From Diplolepis rosae (lineage: Eukaryota; Arthropoda; Insecta; Hymenoptera; Diplolepididae), in NCBI GenBank assembly GCA_030998225.1, contig JAPYXD010000754.1, positions 992,001 to 1,056,000 on the forward strand: a stretch of 64,000 nt of DNA. The letters run 5' to 3'. Numbering within the stretch: the first letter of the stretch is position 1; the number at the start of each line of letters is the position of its first letter. The notes beneath the pieces are model-generated. The model saw only the letters and a list, made by a program, of their open reading frames with translations. It had not been told where the DNA came from and ran no database searches. Below, piece after piece: positions 19,434 through 31,785 of the stretch. The translations under genes were made by a program, and so were the position numbers.

Positions 19434-19966
19434 TAATGTTATTAATTTAAATAAATGAGAAGTCGACAATTTTTTTAAACCAAAGATATAAGTATATATA
19501 AGCATTTCATAAGTGTTATCAAATTTCATAAATAATACAATAAATAATACAAAATTCTAGTGGAAATAGATTATGTATATTTATCAAATAATTTACATAA
19601 ATTAAGAATCTATTGAGTAACAGACAAACTCGAAATTATTATAATCATGTAAATGAGGAACGTTAGGAAGCACCACTTTTTATTACTTTTTTTTGTTAAT
19701 AATTTCTGACTGATTTTTTCCACTTTAAACAATTGAAAAGATCCAAAAACATTGTTTTTTACCCATTACATTTTTGACAGTATAACTTCTTGTTACTTTA
19801 ATACCGTTATTGAGCATAGCGAATAGAAACTTTGAATAATAATTTTGGAATTTACGGCGTTTCTCGAATTACAAACCTTTTATTTCGTGTTTAGATAATT
19901 TTATTAACTGGCATTTAACGGTATTCTTTCAAATGTTTCTGTACCGTATTCAGCCGTTTACAATTT
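19434..19966. other. AT-rich spacer, nothing recognised
   Basis: No gene or strong repeat was seen. The right end contains a further CGTTAA-type fragment. Confidence 0.3.
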
Positions 19967-21112
19967 GGGGCAAAATTCGTCAAGTGTACCCGCCTAAAAA
20001 CTTTTTGTCTCCGATTTCCTTGAAAGTCCGCGAATTTATTGTCCTAGTGAACCTCTTTTAATTCCCCCAAGAGAACGTCTCTAGTACGATGGGTTGTCAG
20101 TATATGGGGGCTCGAATTTTCAACTTTTTACCGTGCACGCTGATACTCAATTAACCATAACTTCTACAAAAGTTATCCAAATTAACTTTTTTATGGAGAT
20201 TTTAGAAACGTTTTTTCATCAGCTTTACGCTGAAGGCAATGTTTTTAGATTGAAAAAATTATTTGAACTTCATTTTTTAAATTTTAAACATATTTTTGAG
20301 TTTTTCTCCAAGTGCGGCCGTTAATTTTCTTTCCAAAATTATGTTTAAAAAAAGCTTGATTTTTCCCCTTTAAAATGAGCCATGGTCGAAAGTGGGGCGA
20401 AAGAAATTGGTGGAGATATATAACACTCCTTGAGCGCGGCTTCCGCCTCGCGAGCGCCCATGCTTCAAATTCAGAATGTACGGTTTCTAGTCGACTACAA
20501 ATAATCGACTACAAACTGCATTTTTAACCAAATAATTATTATCGTTATAAATTATTTCACGGATAATAATTTCTATTATTTATTGGACAAGTAAAATCCA
20601 CATTTATGTCGATACTTCATTTTTAAGACTTTAGAGAGAATTTGAAAAACCCTCCGAAAAAATTATTACACATATTTGAAAGAGAATTCTCAACCCAGAA
20701 AATTTTTAAAGGGAAAATTTCAAGCTTCTTTTTAAACATAATTTTGGAAAGAAAATTAACGACCGCACTTGGAGAAAAACTCAAAAATATATTTAAAATT
20801 AAAAAATGAAGTTCAAATAATTTTTTTTATCTAAAACCATTGCTTTCAGCGTAAAGCTGATGAAAAGACATTTCCAAGACCTCCATAAAAAAATTAATTT
20901 GGATAACTTTTGTAGAAATTATGGTTAATTGAGTATCAGCGTGCGCGGTAAATGGTAGAAAAGTCAAGCCCCTGTATACTGACAACCCGTCGTACTAGAG
21001 ACGTTCTCTTAGGGGAATTAAAAGAGGTTCACTAGGACAATAATTTCGCGGACTTTCAAGGAAATCGGAGACAAAAAGTTTTTAGGCGGGTACACTTGAC
21101 AAATTTTGCCCC
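19967..21112. mobile_element. 1.15 kb fold-back element, ends GGGGCAAAATT
   Basis: The left arm (19967 to about 20375) and right arm (about 20700 to 21112) are inverted copies over roughly 410 bp. They share GTCAAGTGTACCCGCC, AAAAACTTTTTGTCTCCGAT, GAACGTCTCTAGTACGA, CATCAGCTTTACGCTGAA and CTCCAAGTGCGG. A ~320 bp centre, including a GC-rich patch near 20435, is single-copy. TTTACA occurs on both flanks and may be the target duplication. A 76-codon plus-strand frame in the left arm is not supported as a gene. Confidence 0.8.
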
Positions 21113-22188
21113 ATTTACATCTGCAGTTAACGGTCAGTTACGGTTCTCTCGCAAGTCACAACTTGGTAGACTTTGCAGTCAAGGGTATTTTCCCAAAATA
21201 AGGAAATAATTGTTTTTAAATTTATTAAAAATTTTAAAAATTTATTTGTAATAATCTGGTGTATTTTTTCACAACTTTAACGATATCCAAAGTTAATTTT
21301 TCGATTTTTGCAGTCAACTATGTTCTTTCAAATCACAGCAGCATTGTGCATCGTTTTAAGAAATCGGTATTGAATGTTAAACTTTACTTTAATTCGAATC
21401 GATTAAGTGCATCGTCAATGTTTTATTCGTTCTTTGAAGTATAGAGACTAAATCAGAAATGAAGTACTTGTAAAGGGAGATTCACACATCTTTCGGAATT
21501 GCGAACGCACGAATCGGCATTCTGATAATGAATAATTTATGTAACTTGCATCGCAGTTTTTAAAATGATTTTGTAGGCTGAATATTATTATATTACATCT
21601 TCATTTATATGTAACACTTGTACAAAGTACACTGTTCAAGTGTTACAATAGTTATGATGTAGTTTAAGTGTCTAGTTTCCAATTCAAAATTTTCTAAGAC
21701 TGTATTTTCACATTTTTTGCATGGTAAAGTAGTCATGGACATTTTTTTTTTGTATTTGGCTCTTATTCCAATCTGTAAGTGACTGATTTACTCAACAGGA
21801 GATGAGAATTTTCAGAAATCAAATATTATACATTCTCAAAGGAGTTCTGATGAATTATTTATTGAATGCGAAATCCCGCAAGAAATAAGGTGATGTGGCA
21901 AGAATTTAAAAGAATTGTTTTGTCACTGAGTGCACGTAGTAACCTCAGGGGCATTTTACAGTTCAGAGATATCCTATAAATTTTTGCAATATATATTTTA
22001 ATGCGTAATTTAGTAAATCTGTATTTTATAACAATAAGGATCTGAATTTTGATGTCTTTGTAATATAACCATACCAAAAAATATCTATGGGCGATTGAAC
22101 TATTCTCCTTGTTATAAGAGAGGCGATAACTAGAAAATCATTATTGTATTGATTAAGAATCTTGAGTCAAGTAATACAATTTTCAAGA
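21113..22188. other. AT-rich DNA with a short palindrome, no gene recognised
   Basis: GTAACACTTG and CAAGTGTTAC form a small hairpin at about 21611-21646. Otherwise nothing stands out, and minus-strand frames around 21859-22077 look random. Confidence 0.35.
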
Positions 22189-22212
22189 CCCCCCCCCCCC
22201 CCCCCTTTTTTT
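22189..22212. repeat. Homopolymer run, C17 then T7
   Basis: Seventeen consecutive C followed by seven T. Copy number of such a run is unreliable in assemblies and likely polymorphic. Confidence 0.95.
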
Positions 22213-22320
22213 CAAGCCTGGTCTGAGACAGTTGGCAAAACTGGCTAGGCCCAGGCCTGGTTTGGTGTTTCATGTTAATACACAGCTTGCCAGGCCTGGG
22301 CCCAGTCTGGACCATGTCGA
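22213..22320. repeat. GC-rich inverted repeat, GGCCCAGGCCTGG arms
   Basis: GGCCCAGGCCTGG (about 22247-22260) and CCAGGCCTGGGCC (about 22290-22303) are inverted copies around a ~30 bp loop. The flanking CAAGCCTGGTCTGAGAC and CCCAGTCTGGACC are also GC-rich. It lies next to the poly-C run in otherwise AT-rich DNA. Confidence 0.65.
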
Positions 22321-23291
22321 AATTTTTGCTTGGAAGACAAATAGTTGGATTGACCATAGATTTTTTTGGTGCGTATTTGAAATTACCTTTGTGAGAATAA
22401 AAGTTGTTGATAGATAGTTTAATTGCAGTTTAATTTCTTTTGTTCGTTGTTTTTTCGCTTCTTCTACTTTCAATTGAAAATCAGTAACCTAAATCCTTAG
22501 CCATATCTGTAGGAAAGCACAGTTTGTTTCCAAAGGGAAGCTGATTTCCAAATATCTTTTCTTGTAACTTTTAACTTTAGGTGGAAGAACAATGCAATGC
22601 GAGCTAGAATAGCCATTTTCGATGGAAGAAATACAAGAAGGTTATCGATTCTACCCTCACTGTTTATTTCAGTGATCCTAACGAGAATAGAAAGAAAAAT
22701 GGAAAGAACCTTGGTCTTTGAGCATGATACCTGGAGGCTATTCACATAGCAAAGGATCAATTTTATCTGAGTGCTTTCTATTAGAAAATAGTTTTCAAAT
22801 AATTTGTTCTCACGCTGTGAGCACTATTCTTCCTTTTTTATTGTGTAGAATAAATTAGCTTTCTGAAAGAGAAAACTCCGAGCAATATTTATTCAATTCA
22901 GGACAATTTTTTCTTGGATGTGCATAAGTATTGAACTATTTAAACAAATTCTTTGGAATGAACTAAACTTTTTTCTAAGTAAGTCTTGCTTTTTTGATAA
23001 GAAAATATATGCAAATTTATAAAAATATATAACCAGTGTTATCGTTCATTTGTTAAATTTCTAATTAACTAATAATAAGGGGATATTTAAAATATAAAAA
23101 CGAAATATAATATTAGATCAACAGAAAATAAAACTTAAATTTTTGTATTTTGATCATATTTAGACAATTACAGATGAAGTTAGAAATGTTATTATTTGTG
23201 TTATTTCAATATGAAGTAATCATAAATAAATTAATTGATTTTAAAAGGGATATTTTATTATAATTTCAAGAAGCTTAATTAAAAAAACTTT
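22321..23291. other. No gene recognised
   Basis: A moderately open stretch around 22580-22780 shows coding-like fragments in more than one frame with stops between them. This could be an old transposon remnant, but no domain was identified. The remainder is AT-rich. Confidence 0.3.
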
Positions 23292-23295
23292 TTAA

Positions 23296-23952
23296 GGTAG
23301 TTGTGCGAAAAAACAGATCTCTGGAAAAAAAGTTTTTATATGATTTTAAGAGTTGAAATTGCATTATAAGTTGTGTTTTATGAAAGAAAAAACATTTTTT
23401 TTTTATGAAAAAAATCAATCCTTATGAAAAATTATACTTTTGATAATGTTTTTTGTAATCGAATTTTTCTTTACTATCGCTGCTTACCTTCTTTTGAATA
23501 ATCCTGGATTTTCATAAATCGTGGCTTATTTTTTCGGAAAAAATATTCTTCACAACTCTACTATTTCAAATTTTGAGAGTAATGTTTATAGTCACTGAAA
23601 TCGTCAGAATTTTTTAAAAGAAATATTTTCTCTTTAAATAGCTATATTTGAAGATTTTTGACTTATTTTAAAAATTGGAAGAAATACAGTTATTGAGAAT
23701 ATTTTCCCCGAAAAAATAAGCCATGATTTATGGAAATCCAATCATTTTTTAAAAATAGGTAAAAAGCGATAGTAAGAAAAAATTCTATTACAACAAACAG
23801 CATTAAAAGTATTATTTTTCGTAAGTTTTAAATTTTTTCTATGAAAAATAATGTTTTTTCTTGCATAAAACACAACTGATAAAATAATTTCAACTCTTGA
23901 AATTATAGAAAAACTTTCTCTTTCAGAGACCTGTTTTTTTGCACAACTACCT
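23296..23952. mobile_element. TTAA-flanked palindromic MITE, copy 1 (~657 bp)
   Basis: GGTAGTTGTGC at the left is mirrored by GCACAACTACC at the right, with TTAA at 23292-23295 and 23953-23956. The arms continue through AAACAGATCTCTG and its counterpart CAGAGACCTGTTTTT. Size, end word, TTAA flank and internal blocks match the element at 29170-29833, so they form one family. No coding capacity was seen. A TTAA flank would fit piggyBac-type mobilisation, but the palindromic flank makes the exact boundary ambiguous. Confidence 0.7.
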
Positions 23953-23956
23953 TTAA

Positions 23957-24868
23957 TGATTTTAAATTAGATTTTACTACTTATTGAACATTACGCGTTT
24001 TCAAAAATAATTTGAAAAGATAGAGAAATAAATCCAGATCAGAGAACGATAAATAAATTTCGACTTGATAATATGAAGGTGTTAGAGAGGAGAAAGTTGT
24101 ACATATGTCTGTTAAGAGGGAAAAGTGAAAATTTCAATCCCGATTGATTCCCATCGAAGCATCCTCAGCTCTCATATGCACAGCACGATGTCAACAACCC
24201 TTAGCGTATTGCACTTTGCATATCCTTCGTTCGCTAGCACATTGCTTTTCAGTACAAATGCAAAATCGCAATTTCCTGGCATGAGAATTTTTATTGACGC
24301 CTATGGTGATAATTTGCACGAAAGCAACTTAGAATCACTTATTTTAAACTTAAATTTACCCACAGTAAGTGTTCGTCACATATCATTTTTTAATTTTAGA
24401 TTTTAATTATTCTATCCTCCCAAACCAATTTTTTTGTTTCAACTACTTTGGTGATGAAAAAGAACGCTTTGTTTGCTTTTTTCGGTTTTTGCAGAATTTC
24501 AGAAAAACCATTATTATTATCACGGAAAAAAGTATTTTACCACTGTCAAACTTGATATTAGACTATTTTTATATAAATGAAATATAATATAATTAATTTG
24601 ATGCAAAACAAGAGAAATTGAAAATTTTACAAAACATATTTACTATACATAGCCGCTTTTCGCGAATTTTTGGCAAAATTGGAATTGGTTTTTCTAAAAG
24701 CCTTCGACGGGAATATCAATGTTTCTAACATTTTTTCACAGCCAGTGTATGAATATCGAAATCATTATTTTATTGTAAATGTTATGAGCACTTTCTATAT
24801 AATAATGAATCGTGCTTTTTGTGACGTCCTTTAGTAAAAATAAAAATAATAATCTATAAGTAACGAAG
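23957..24868. other. AT-rich DNA, no gene recognised
   Basis: A somewhat GC-richer segment at 24120-24360 has an open frame of 93 codons from 24125, without recognisable domain or splice context. It is not called. Confidence 0.3.
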
Positions 24869-24986
24869 CTATTGGCAGACGGTAAATACATATGTCACAG
24901 ATTTAATAGCATTGCATATGAAAGAGGGCAAACCAAATCCAATGTCGTAGAATTTCATAGCATATTGTTTCGCCAGCTGCCAATAG
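24869..24986. repeat. 118 bp hairpin-ended miniature element, ends CTATTGGCAG
   Basis: CTATTGGCAG and CTGCCAATAG are exact inverted ends. The interior is partly paired (CATATG words). No target duplication is clear. Confidence 0.55.
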
Positions 24987-25331
24987 AATCATATTATTTT
25001 TTTCAGCGTTTTTTCTGAATAGAATTTGAAATTTCTCACTAAAAACTATTTATGAAGTAGAGTTTTAAACATTTCATTAGCGGCAATTTTGATTTTTCTA
25101 AGAATTTTAAATTCTGAAAACAACCAAATCTTTTTCAAAAATCTAGAAAATACAAGCTTTTGAGTATTTGACAAAGCATTATTTTCATTTTTTCAAAATT
25201 TTTATTTTTACGCATCACGATATGCGTTTTTTTATAATTTAAGAAATGAAAATATTGCAATTATTTGATACTTTATGAATTACCGCACATAATATCTTGC
25301 AATAATGTTGAATTTTTATTGTCAAATGAGT
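24987..25331. other. AT-rich spacer, nothing recognised
   Basis: No gene or repeat was seen between the two small hairpin elements. Confidence 0.3.
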
Positions 25332-25518
25332 TGGTTTCATTTATACACAAAAATTTTTCTACAGAAAGTGTTTTTTACAGTAAATATAAAAATCTGTTTT
25401 AATTAGAAACCAAAATCGGGAACTATCTTCCAAATTTTGATTCCCGATTAAACTAAATCTTTGTATTTTCTGTAAAGAACACTTTCTGTAGAAAAAATTT
25501 TGTGTATAAATGAAACCG
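25332..25518. repeat. 187 bp hairpin element with ~58 bp arms
   Basis: GGTTTCATTTATACACAAAA, then TTTTTCTACAGAAAGTG and TACAG, is mirrored by the right arm ending TTTTGTGTATAAATGAAACC. Arm identity is high. Centre CCCGATTAAACT-type bases also pair with ATCGGGAA. It could be a MITE. A transcript would fold into a long hairpin. Confidence 0.75.
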
Positions 25519-26644
25519 ACTCTGTCAATTTTGAGTTTTTTGTTACATCAAAAGAATAATATTGCAGGACCTGAGAAATTCCTATAAAACACAAAAAAAT
25601 TGAGAAGACTGAAATTTCTTCTCCACTGTCCCTATCTATAAAAAAGTATCCTCATTTTCTGAATAACTGTTATTAGGAGTAAAGCCTGCCAAAAAATCAA
25701 AATCTTTCGAGCACCTCACACAATTGAGAGATCTTTTTGACTCGTCCCTGAAGAACAATACCCGTTAATAAAAACAAAGTCTGCAGTAAATCTGAAATCA
25801 TTGCCAAGAACATTAAGGACAGCAGCAGTAGAACAGATTTTCCTTAAATCCCAGAAAAGTAGAGAATAGGGGTGGCCACCATTAATCATTTTGGCCGATA
25901 GAAAACTTTTTCCCGGAGCGAAGAGCAATTTATTTAACGGATTTCACGGCGATCTTACCCGATCAATTTTTTTTCCTTTTTTCTGTTCTTATTCTTTTAC
26001 TTTTGATTTTCCAAGTAACCAACCTTTACTTTAGCGAATGTAGGTGGCTTGGTACTTTCAGTACAGCAGCTTTATTACCTTTCCTCTACTGGGATTAAAA
26101 GAGGACGAAACTATTGCTGTGAAGTGCCAAGGGGCCTCAGCATCGCACAGCGTTATCCTCAGCGAGCCAAACTTCAATTTCACTTAACTTGTGCCACACT
26201 CTTCGTACTCTTAGCCGACACAAATCTCGTTATTTTCTCGTCACAATCTCCTCGCGTACCTATTTATTACTCTAGGCACGAAGAAAGGAATATTGGAAAG
26301 ATCAAACTTTTATAGCTTACAACAATAAGTTTTATTTTTTATAACACCGATCTTTGATGCTCAGGTAATGGAAAAGAGAAAATATAAATAAAATAGAAAA
26401 AATTAGAAATATAAAACAGTTATTTTCGTGTAAGCACCAGGATAGAAATTAGTATTAAAAATTACTAAACTGAATTAGAGTGCATGATAATCCTTAGAAA
26501 TTCTTCTTTTTCTGCATAATTTAAAGCATATTTTTAGTTTTATTGCATATTGTGCCATGCGTTAAGCTGAGAATTATCTTTTTTTTATGGTAAATAGTTG
26601 TTTTATCACATTATACTTATTTTTTATAAAATTAGATCAAAACC
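25519..26644. other. GC-richer unique stretch, possible non-coding exon, unproven
   Basis: From about 25690 to 26310 base composition rises and no repeat is visible. On the minus strand GAGGAAAG is followed by GTAATA near 26065-26075, which could be a 5' splice site after a leader exon. A nearby short ATG frame ends after ten codons. This could be an untranslated exon of a minus-strand gene such as the receptor, but nothing proves it. Confidence 0.25.
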
Positions 26645-26646
26645 TA

Positions 26647-26984
26647 CACTGATAGAAAGGAATGGTTGTTACAACGATATTTATGATTAATTTAACCTTA
26701 CCTTATTGCTGGCATAGATACAGCAATATGAGATTTGTATTTTAACCATCTGAATATAACTGAATAAATATGAACGAATTAACCATATTATTGGTTGCTA
26801 TGGAAAAATGTATTGTTCGCCTTCCCATATTATATTTCTGATTCGACCAGTTTCACTTACAATATTTTGATTTCTGTATTTAACATCCTGCGTTGTTCAG
26901 AGAGACATATTATTTTATAAATACAATTATAAATTCCCAACCTACAACTGAATGGCTAAAACTCCCGAACCATTTCTATCAGTG
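26647..26984. mobile_element. 338 bp TA-flanked MITE, ends CACTGATAGAAA
   Basis: CACTGATAGAAA at the left and TTTCTATCAGTG at the right are exact inverted ends, with TA at 26645-26646 and 26985-26986. AATGGTT follows at both ends with a 2 bp shift. It is non-coding and fits a Tc1/mariner-type MITE. Confidence 0.78.
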
Positions 26985-26986
26985 TA

Positions 26987-29165
26987 CAGCAAGAAAGCAA
27001 AAAGTTCCGTACGATAAAAGTTCGTTTCCACACGGGGAAAAAATGTTCGGTAACCTTTACAATAAATTTTTCTTGAAGTCGAACATAGACACTTCAATGA
27101 ATTTCAACATTATCTTAGGAGAATATAATGTTGTGTAATCTAAAGAAAACAAATTGGAATTGTGATTTTTAAAGTCCTTCATTGTAAAGATAGAATGTAA
27201 TGATTAAGACGATTATTGTGATAATGGGCAATTCGTAATAAATACAAAAAAATCAATGATGTTCAAAAGAAAAAATGTATTAAATGTTCATTTGTTTCAG
27301 GGAAGCATTACTTTCTTTTCACGAATCTTTATAGTGTTGAGTAGGAGGAAGTACTCTCCGTTCAGCAACGATTACGATTCCGAATTGTGATATTAATAAG
27401 TTTACATAAAATGATTCAAATTCAACTAAATGAGCTCAACAGTTGTTTACATGCAATATAAAATTATATTATATATCTGGGTATGTTATATATCTTTAAC
27501 TTGTAATTTTACAGCAATCCTGAAATTCTCTTAAATATTTTTTAATGAAAATGCATATTCATATACAAATTCGTAAAAATACATTTCTCGAATATGAAAA
27601 AATCGAATTGTAAAACCCAGCACAAAGCCGTAATCAAATAATAATAAAAAGGAACAAACTCTATAGATATTTTCGAATAAAATTGACCGTTGTTGAACAA
27701 TGAATTTTCCATTTTTTTCTATTAAATTACAATTTTTATTCCCCGAGTTATTAGCAAAAAATTGCAATCTACAATTCTGGATTTGTTCTGATTTATTCAT
27801 ACTCAAGTAGGCTAAAAATTCCAGAGGTTTTGGTAATTTTTATTTCAAATTTCGTCATTCATTTCGAAAAATTTTTTTCTCCGTGCATATTGCGAAGAGG
27901 ACATTAATTTAACCTTGTTCATTAAAAAATTAATAGCCATTTTAAAATTGGAAGAAAACTTACGAGCATTGTTCTTATTGTAGACAGAATACGTTCAATC
28001 AGTCAGAATATCCATTAAATATTTAGAGCAATGCATCATTGCTACAGAAGTTACCTGTTTTTATATAGAAAATTAAATTTGAGATGAGCTCTTCATACTG
28101 AAGTAACATTGGAATTGAGACTACGGATATATTTTTACCTTCAAACTGAATTATCTTATAAAATTCTATTGCAGCCAAGGAAAATGAATGAAGTGCATCT
28201 ACTGCAATCATAAGGTTGTGAAATTTTTACTGCATCATTACTGGATCATGTTATACGGGGCAAATAGTAGGTCAAAAAAGCTATTGATTGAAAGGTTTCA
28301 AGTGAGTTTAAAAATAAAATAAATCAGTTCGGGATATATATATATAAATATTTTTTTAAACTGGCTAAAAATTTATCACTTGATTTATAGGTTTTGAAGA
28401 CAAAATTTTATAAAAGTTTACTCTAAAAAATGTTTTTTTAGAATTCTTACATATCAAAGCATAAAATGATTGAAATTTGAAAAAAATAAAGAAAGGTGAA
28501 ATAAAATTGAGTGAGAAGGTTTAGAAATCGCCATTTTTTTCTCTTTCTTTATAATTATTTCTTTTGAATAGTTTTTCAAAATTGTTAGTCGTTTTCTTGA
28601 AGAAGTTTCTGAGTTAAACTTTATTCTTACAGATCAAATTAAATAATATGAACATGAAAATGATAAATAAAGTTCTCAATATAATAAGAGAAATTTTAAC
28701 CTCCACCGTCGCGCAGTTTAAAGAGTTTCTTGGGAATTCAATTATCTTTCCATATCTGGCTACTTTTTGTGCCAAGAAAAGATTAAGATGGGTCTTAAAG
28801 AAAAAAAAGTGCACAGAAATTAGTTGAAAGGGCTGAAAGGGAGATGCAGCACAAGAAAAGCTGACTTAGCAGAACAGTATGCACTTCTTGCTACACAATG
28901 AAGATATTTCAGGTGCCGGAAGTTACTTGTCGTTAATGTATTCAAGATATATGAATTTATATTGCTCACACGTCATCAATAATGCGATTTAATTTAACAT
29001 ATATTTCGTGATTGCGAAGGATTTCATATGTACTTACAGTTCTGAACGTTCATTGGTCGATGACAAAATTTTTTCTTTCAAAAAAAAAATTTCAAGAATT
29101 TTCAAAAGAAGTGTGTGATTTTAGAAATTTCAGGCTTTTCTTGGTTAGTGCGTAATTCTAAGTGA
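26987..29165. other. AT-rich DNA, no gene recognised
   Basis: It contains a CACACGGGGAAAAAATG word at about 27033 and TTTTTTTCTCCGTGCA at about 27873. These may be ends of an ~850 bp decayed element of the CAC-ended class; the inner sequence does not mirror, so it is not called. Minus-strand frames (27531-27806, 28023-28211, 28614-28814) have random composition. A (TA)n run lies near 28337. Confidence 0.3.
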
Positions 29166-29169
29166 TTAA

Positions 29170-29833
29170 GGTAGTACGATCACGAAAATTAGACCTCAGG
29201 CAAAAATAGATAATTTTGCTTTCAAGAATAGCAATATTATTATTGAAGGGCTAATTTGAAGGAGAAAAGATTATTTTTCATGAAAAAAATTTGAAACACA
29301 AAAAAATAATGTTATTAATCAATTTTATTTTTGCCCAAACTTATTTTCTTTTCGCTTCGAGCTAAATTTTTAAAAATTATGCGATTCTAATAAATCGCGT
29401 TTCATTTTTTTAGGAAAAAGATTCTCTATAACTTGACCTCTTCCGATTTTTGAAAATGAATTCTTTAATGGCTGAAATTATAAAAAAACAATTTTTCAAA
29501 ACAACATTTTTATAAAAAAATTGCTGTATTTGATAATAATTAATTCAATTTCAATAATAGGAAACGGTCAAGTTATAGAGAATCTTTTTTCTAAAAAAAT
29601 GAACCGTAATTTATTAGAATCGCATCATTTTTAAAAATTTGGCTCTAAGCGATAAGAAAATAAGTTTGGGCAAAAATAAAATTTATTAATAACATTATTT
29701 TTTGTGTTTCAAATTTTTTTCATGAAAAATAATCTTTTCTCTTTCAAATTAACCCTTCAATAATAATATTGCTATTCTTGAAAGCAAAATTATCTATTTT
29801 TGCCTGAGGTCTAATTTCCGTGATCGTACTACC
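29170..29833. mobile_element. TTAA-flanked palindromic MITE, copy 2 (664 bp)
   Basis: GGTAGTACGATCACG is mirrored by CGTGATCGTACTACC, with TTAA at 29166-29169 and 29834-29837. The arms continue about 280 bp (ATTAGACCTCAGGCAAAAAT and GAATAGCAATATTATTATTG appear in both orientations). The inner halves carry TTCTCTATAACTTGACC and GGTCAAGTTATAGAGAA. It is the same family as 23296-23952, better preserved. No coding region. Confidence 0.82.
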
Positions 29834-29993
29834 TTAAAGGAATATTTACAATGATTATTTTCAATTGATATTATATCATTTTATGCATTTCTTGTAAATA
29901 TGCTCAAGGGTTATCATACAATTAAAATAAAGTTTGTCGATTTTAATACAACGCACTTAATGAAAAGTTTCTTCACACATCTTTACATTGATA

Positions 29994-31331
29994 CACTCAA
30001 AAAAAAACTCCAGTTAAAACAACCGGAATTTCGGTTAGGCTATATTTAACATTATTTTCTGGTTAAAATAACAAGAAATTCAGGTTATTTTTACCAGATT
30101 TTTTAGGAATTACTAGAAAATCTGTTTGAAATAACCAGAAACCCGCGAAAAAAAAGTTGATCTTGTTAGATCTGGTCAGATCAAATTCCCAGATCTACCC
30201 ATATCTTGATTTTGTCGAGATCTGACCAGATTTGATCAGATCTAAAGTAGATCTGGTCAAATCTGAAGTAGATCTGGTCATATTCAAAGTAGACCCTAGC
30301 GAACTATCGTAAAGTAGCATTATAACTCATGAATGAGGCAAAATAAATATTCAAAATGTTTTTATCCTTATTCTACGTTAAAAGTAACGTTAAAAGGTAA
30401 TGGACATATGCAATAATTTTATTTATTAACGCTAAAAATTAAAAAAACATATTACCTTGTAAAACGTCTTAGTAATTTTTTTTTTCAATGAATATTTTAA
30501 ATGAAATATTAATGTAATTAATAATTATATTTGAATTATAAATTTTAATTACAATTTAACTTCGAAAAATTGGAGAATTTTCATAACCAATTATATTTCA
30601 ACTTATTAAGATCTTAAATATGTATGCACAGTTGTGCAACATAACCTCAACTGTCATCTATACATTTTCCACTAAAAGCACTAAGTATTCCTTATAGTTT
30701 TTTATCGACTGAATTTATCCATGACATTTTTAAATTATCAAAAAAAAGAACTGATTATTTTTCAAACTAACTTTTACTCACCTTTTTGCACAAAAGTAAA
30801 CACAAAAAATATGTACAAGCCGGTACACGTGTGTTACTAAACACAGGGACACCTGTTCCCACAGCACTGAACCAAGCTAGTAATAAGTCCCTAGCAATTA
30901 TCGCATGTCATTGGTACCCATCGTAGCCGAACTTGTCTCCCATATGTGTCGGCTACGATAGGTTTTACTGTATTATGTTTTTTCAATTTTTAGCGTTAAT
31001 AAATAAAATTATTGCATATTTCAATTACCAGTTAACGTTATTTTTAACGTAGAATAAGGATAAAATCATCTTGAATATTTATTTTGCCTCATTCATGAGT
31101 TATAATGCTACTTTACGATAGCTTTACGATAGCTTTACGCTATAGCGTAAAGCTAGCGTTCAGCCAGTTCGCTAGGGGATCTGGTCAGATCTCGACAAAA
31201 TTAAGATCTGGTTAGATCTGGGAATTTAATCTGACCAGACCTAACAGGATCAATTTTTTTTTCGCGGGAAAATAATGTTAAATATGTCTTAACCGGAATT
31301 CCGGTTGTTTCAACTGGACTTTTTTTGTGTG
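29994..31331. mobile_element. 1.34 kb TA-flanked fold-back element with AGATCTGGTC repeats
   Basis: The ends CACTCAAAAAAAAACTCCAG (left) and the complement of CACACAAAAAAAGTCCAG (right) continue through CAACCGGAATT, with TA at 29992-29993 and 31332-31333. Arms several hundred bases long include AACATTATTTTC, GATCTGGTCAGATC-type words, CATGAATGAGGCAAAATAAA and ACGTTAAAAGTAACGTTAAA in mirrored order. The ~450 bp centre is largely single-copy. There is no transposase. Confidence 0.82.
30160..30300. repeat. Cluster of AGATCTGGTC(A) words
   Basis: About nine variants of AGATCTGGTCAGATC / TAGATCTGGTCAAATC in both orientations lie within 140 bp of the left arm, with a smaller mirrored set at about 31178-31255. 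They could be transposase-binding subterminal repeats or simple decay products. Confidence 0.65.
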
Positions 31332-31785
31332 TATAGAGTTTAGAAAAGAAATTTCCTTAGTTAACTTCATTTTTTAAATTAAAAAAATCTTTAGTGTTCA
31401 AACATTTTTTTTAAAAATGAAAAACAACTATTATTGAAGTAATATGGAACTTAATAAATTATTTGGTATTAGGGTAAGTGTGCCAATTACTGCGGATCGA
31501 AAATCAAGGCAGCTTTTAAAGTTAAAAAAAAAGATTTTGAGATGAAAAAGTCGTCGCGAATTAATTTTTAAAGCAGTATTTGGTATTAAGTAAGTAGCAT
31601 GCAGTCCTTAAACCCTAAAAAAAAAACCAGATTTACTTAGAAAATGCGAATTTAAAAAAAATGTTCCATGTAGGTATTACTGCGGGTTTGCATGAATTAC
31701 TGCGCACCAATTACTGCGGAAACCCCAATTTTTGCGTGCGTAATACTGCGATATTATTTTGAGTGAACTTATAATTAATTTAGGA

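Noticed and set aside
22497..22760. Coding-like fragments in several frames
   Set aside because: Stops interrupt each frame and no family was recognised, so at most an old remnant.
27033..27890. Element bounded by CACACGGGGAAAAAA and TTTTTTCTCCGTG
   Set aside because: Only the outer words mirror each other; no arms or target duplication support it.
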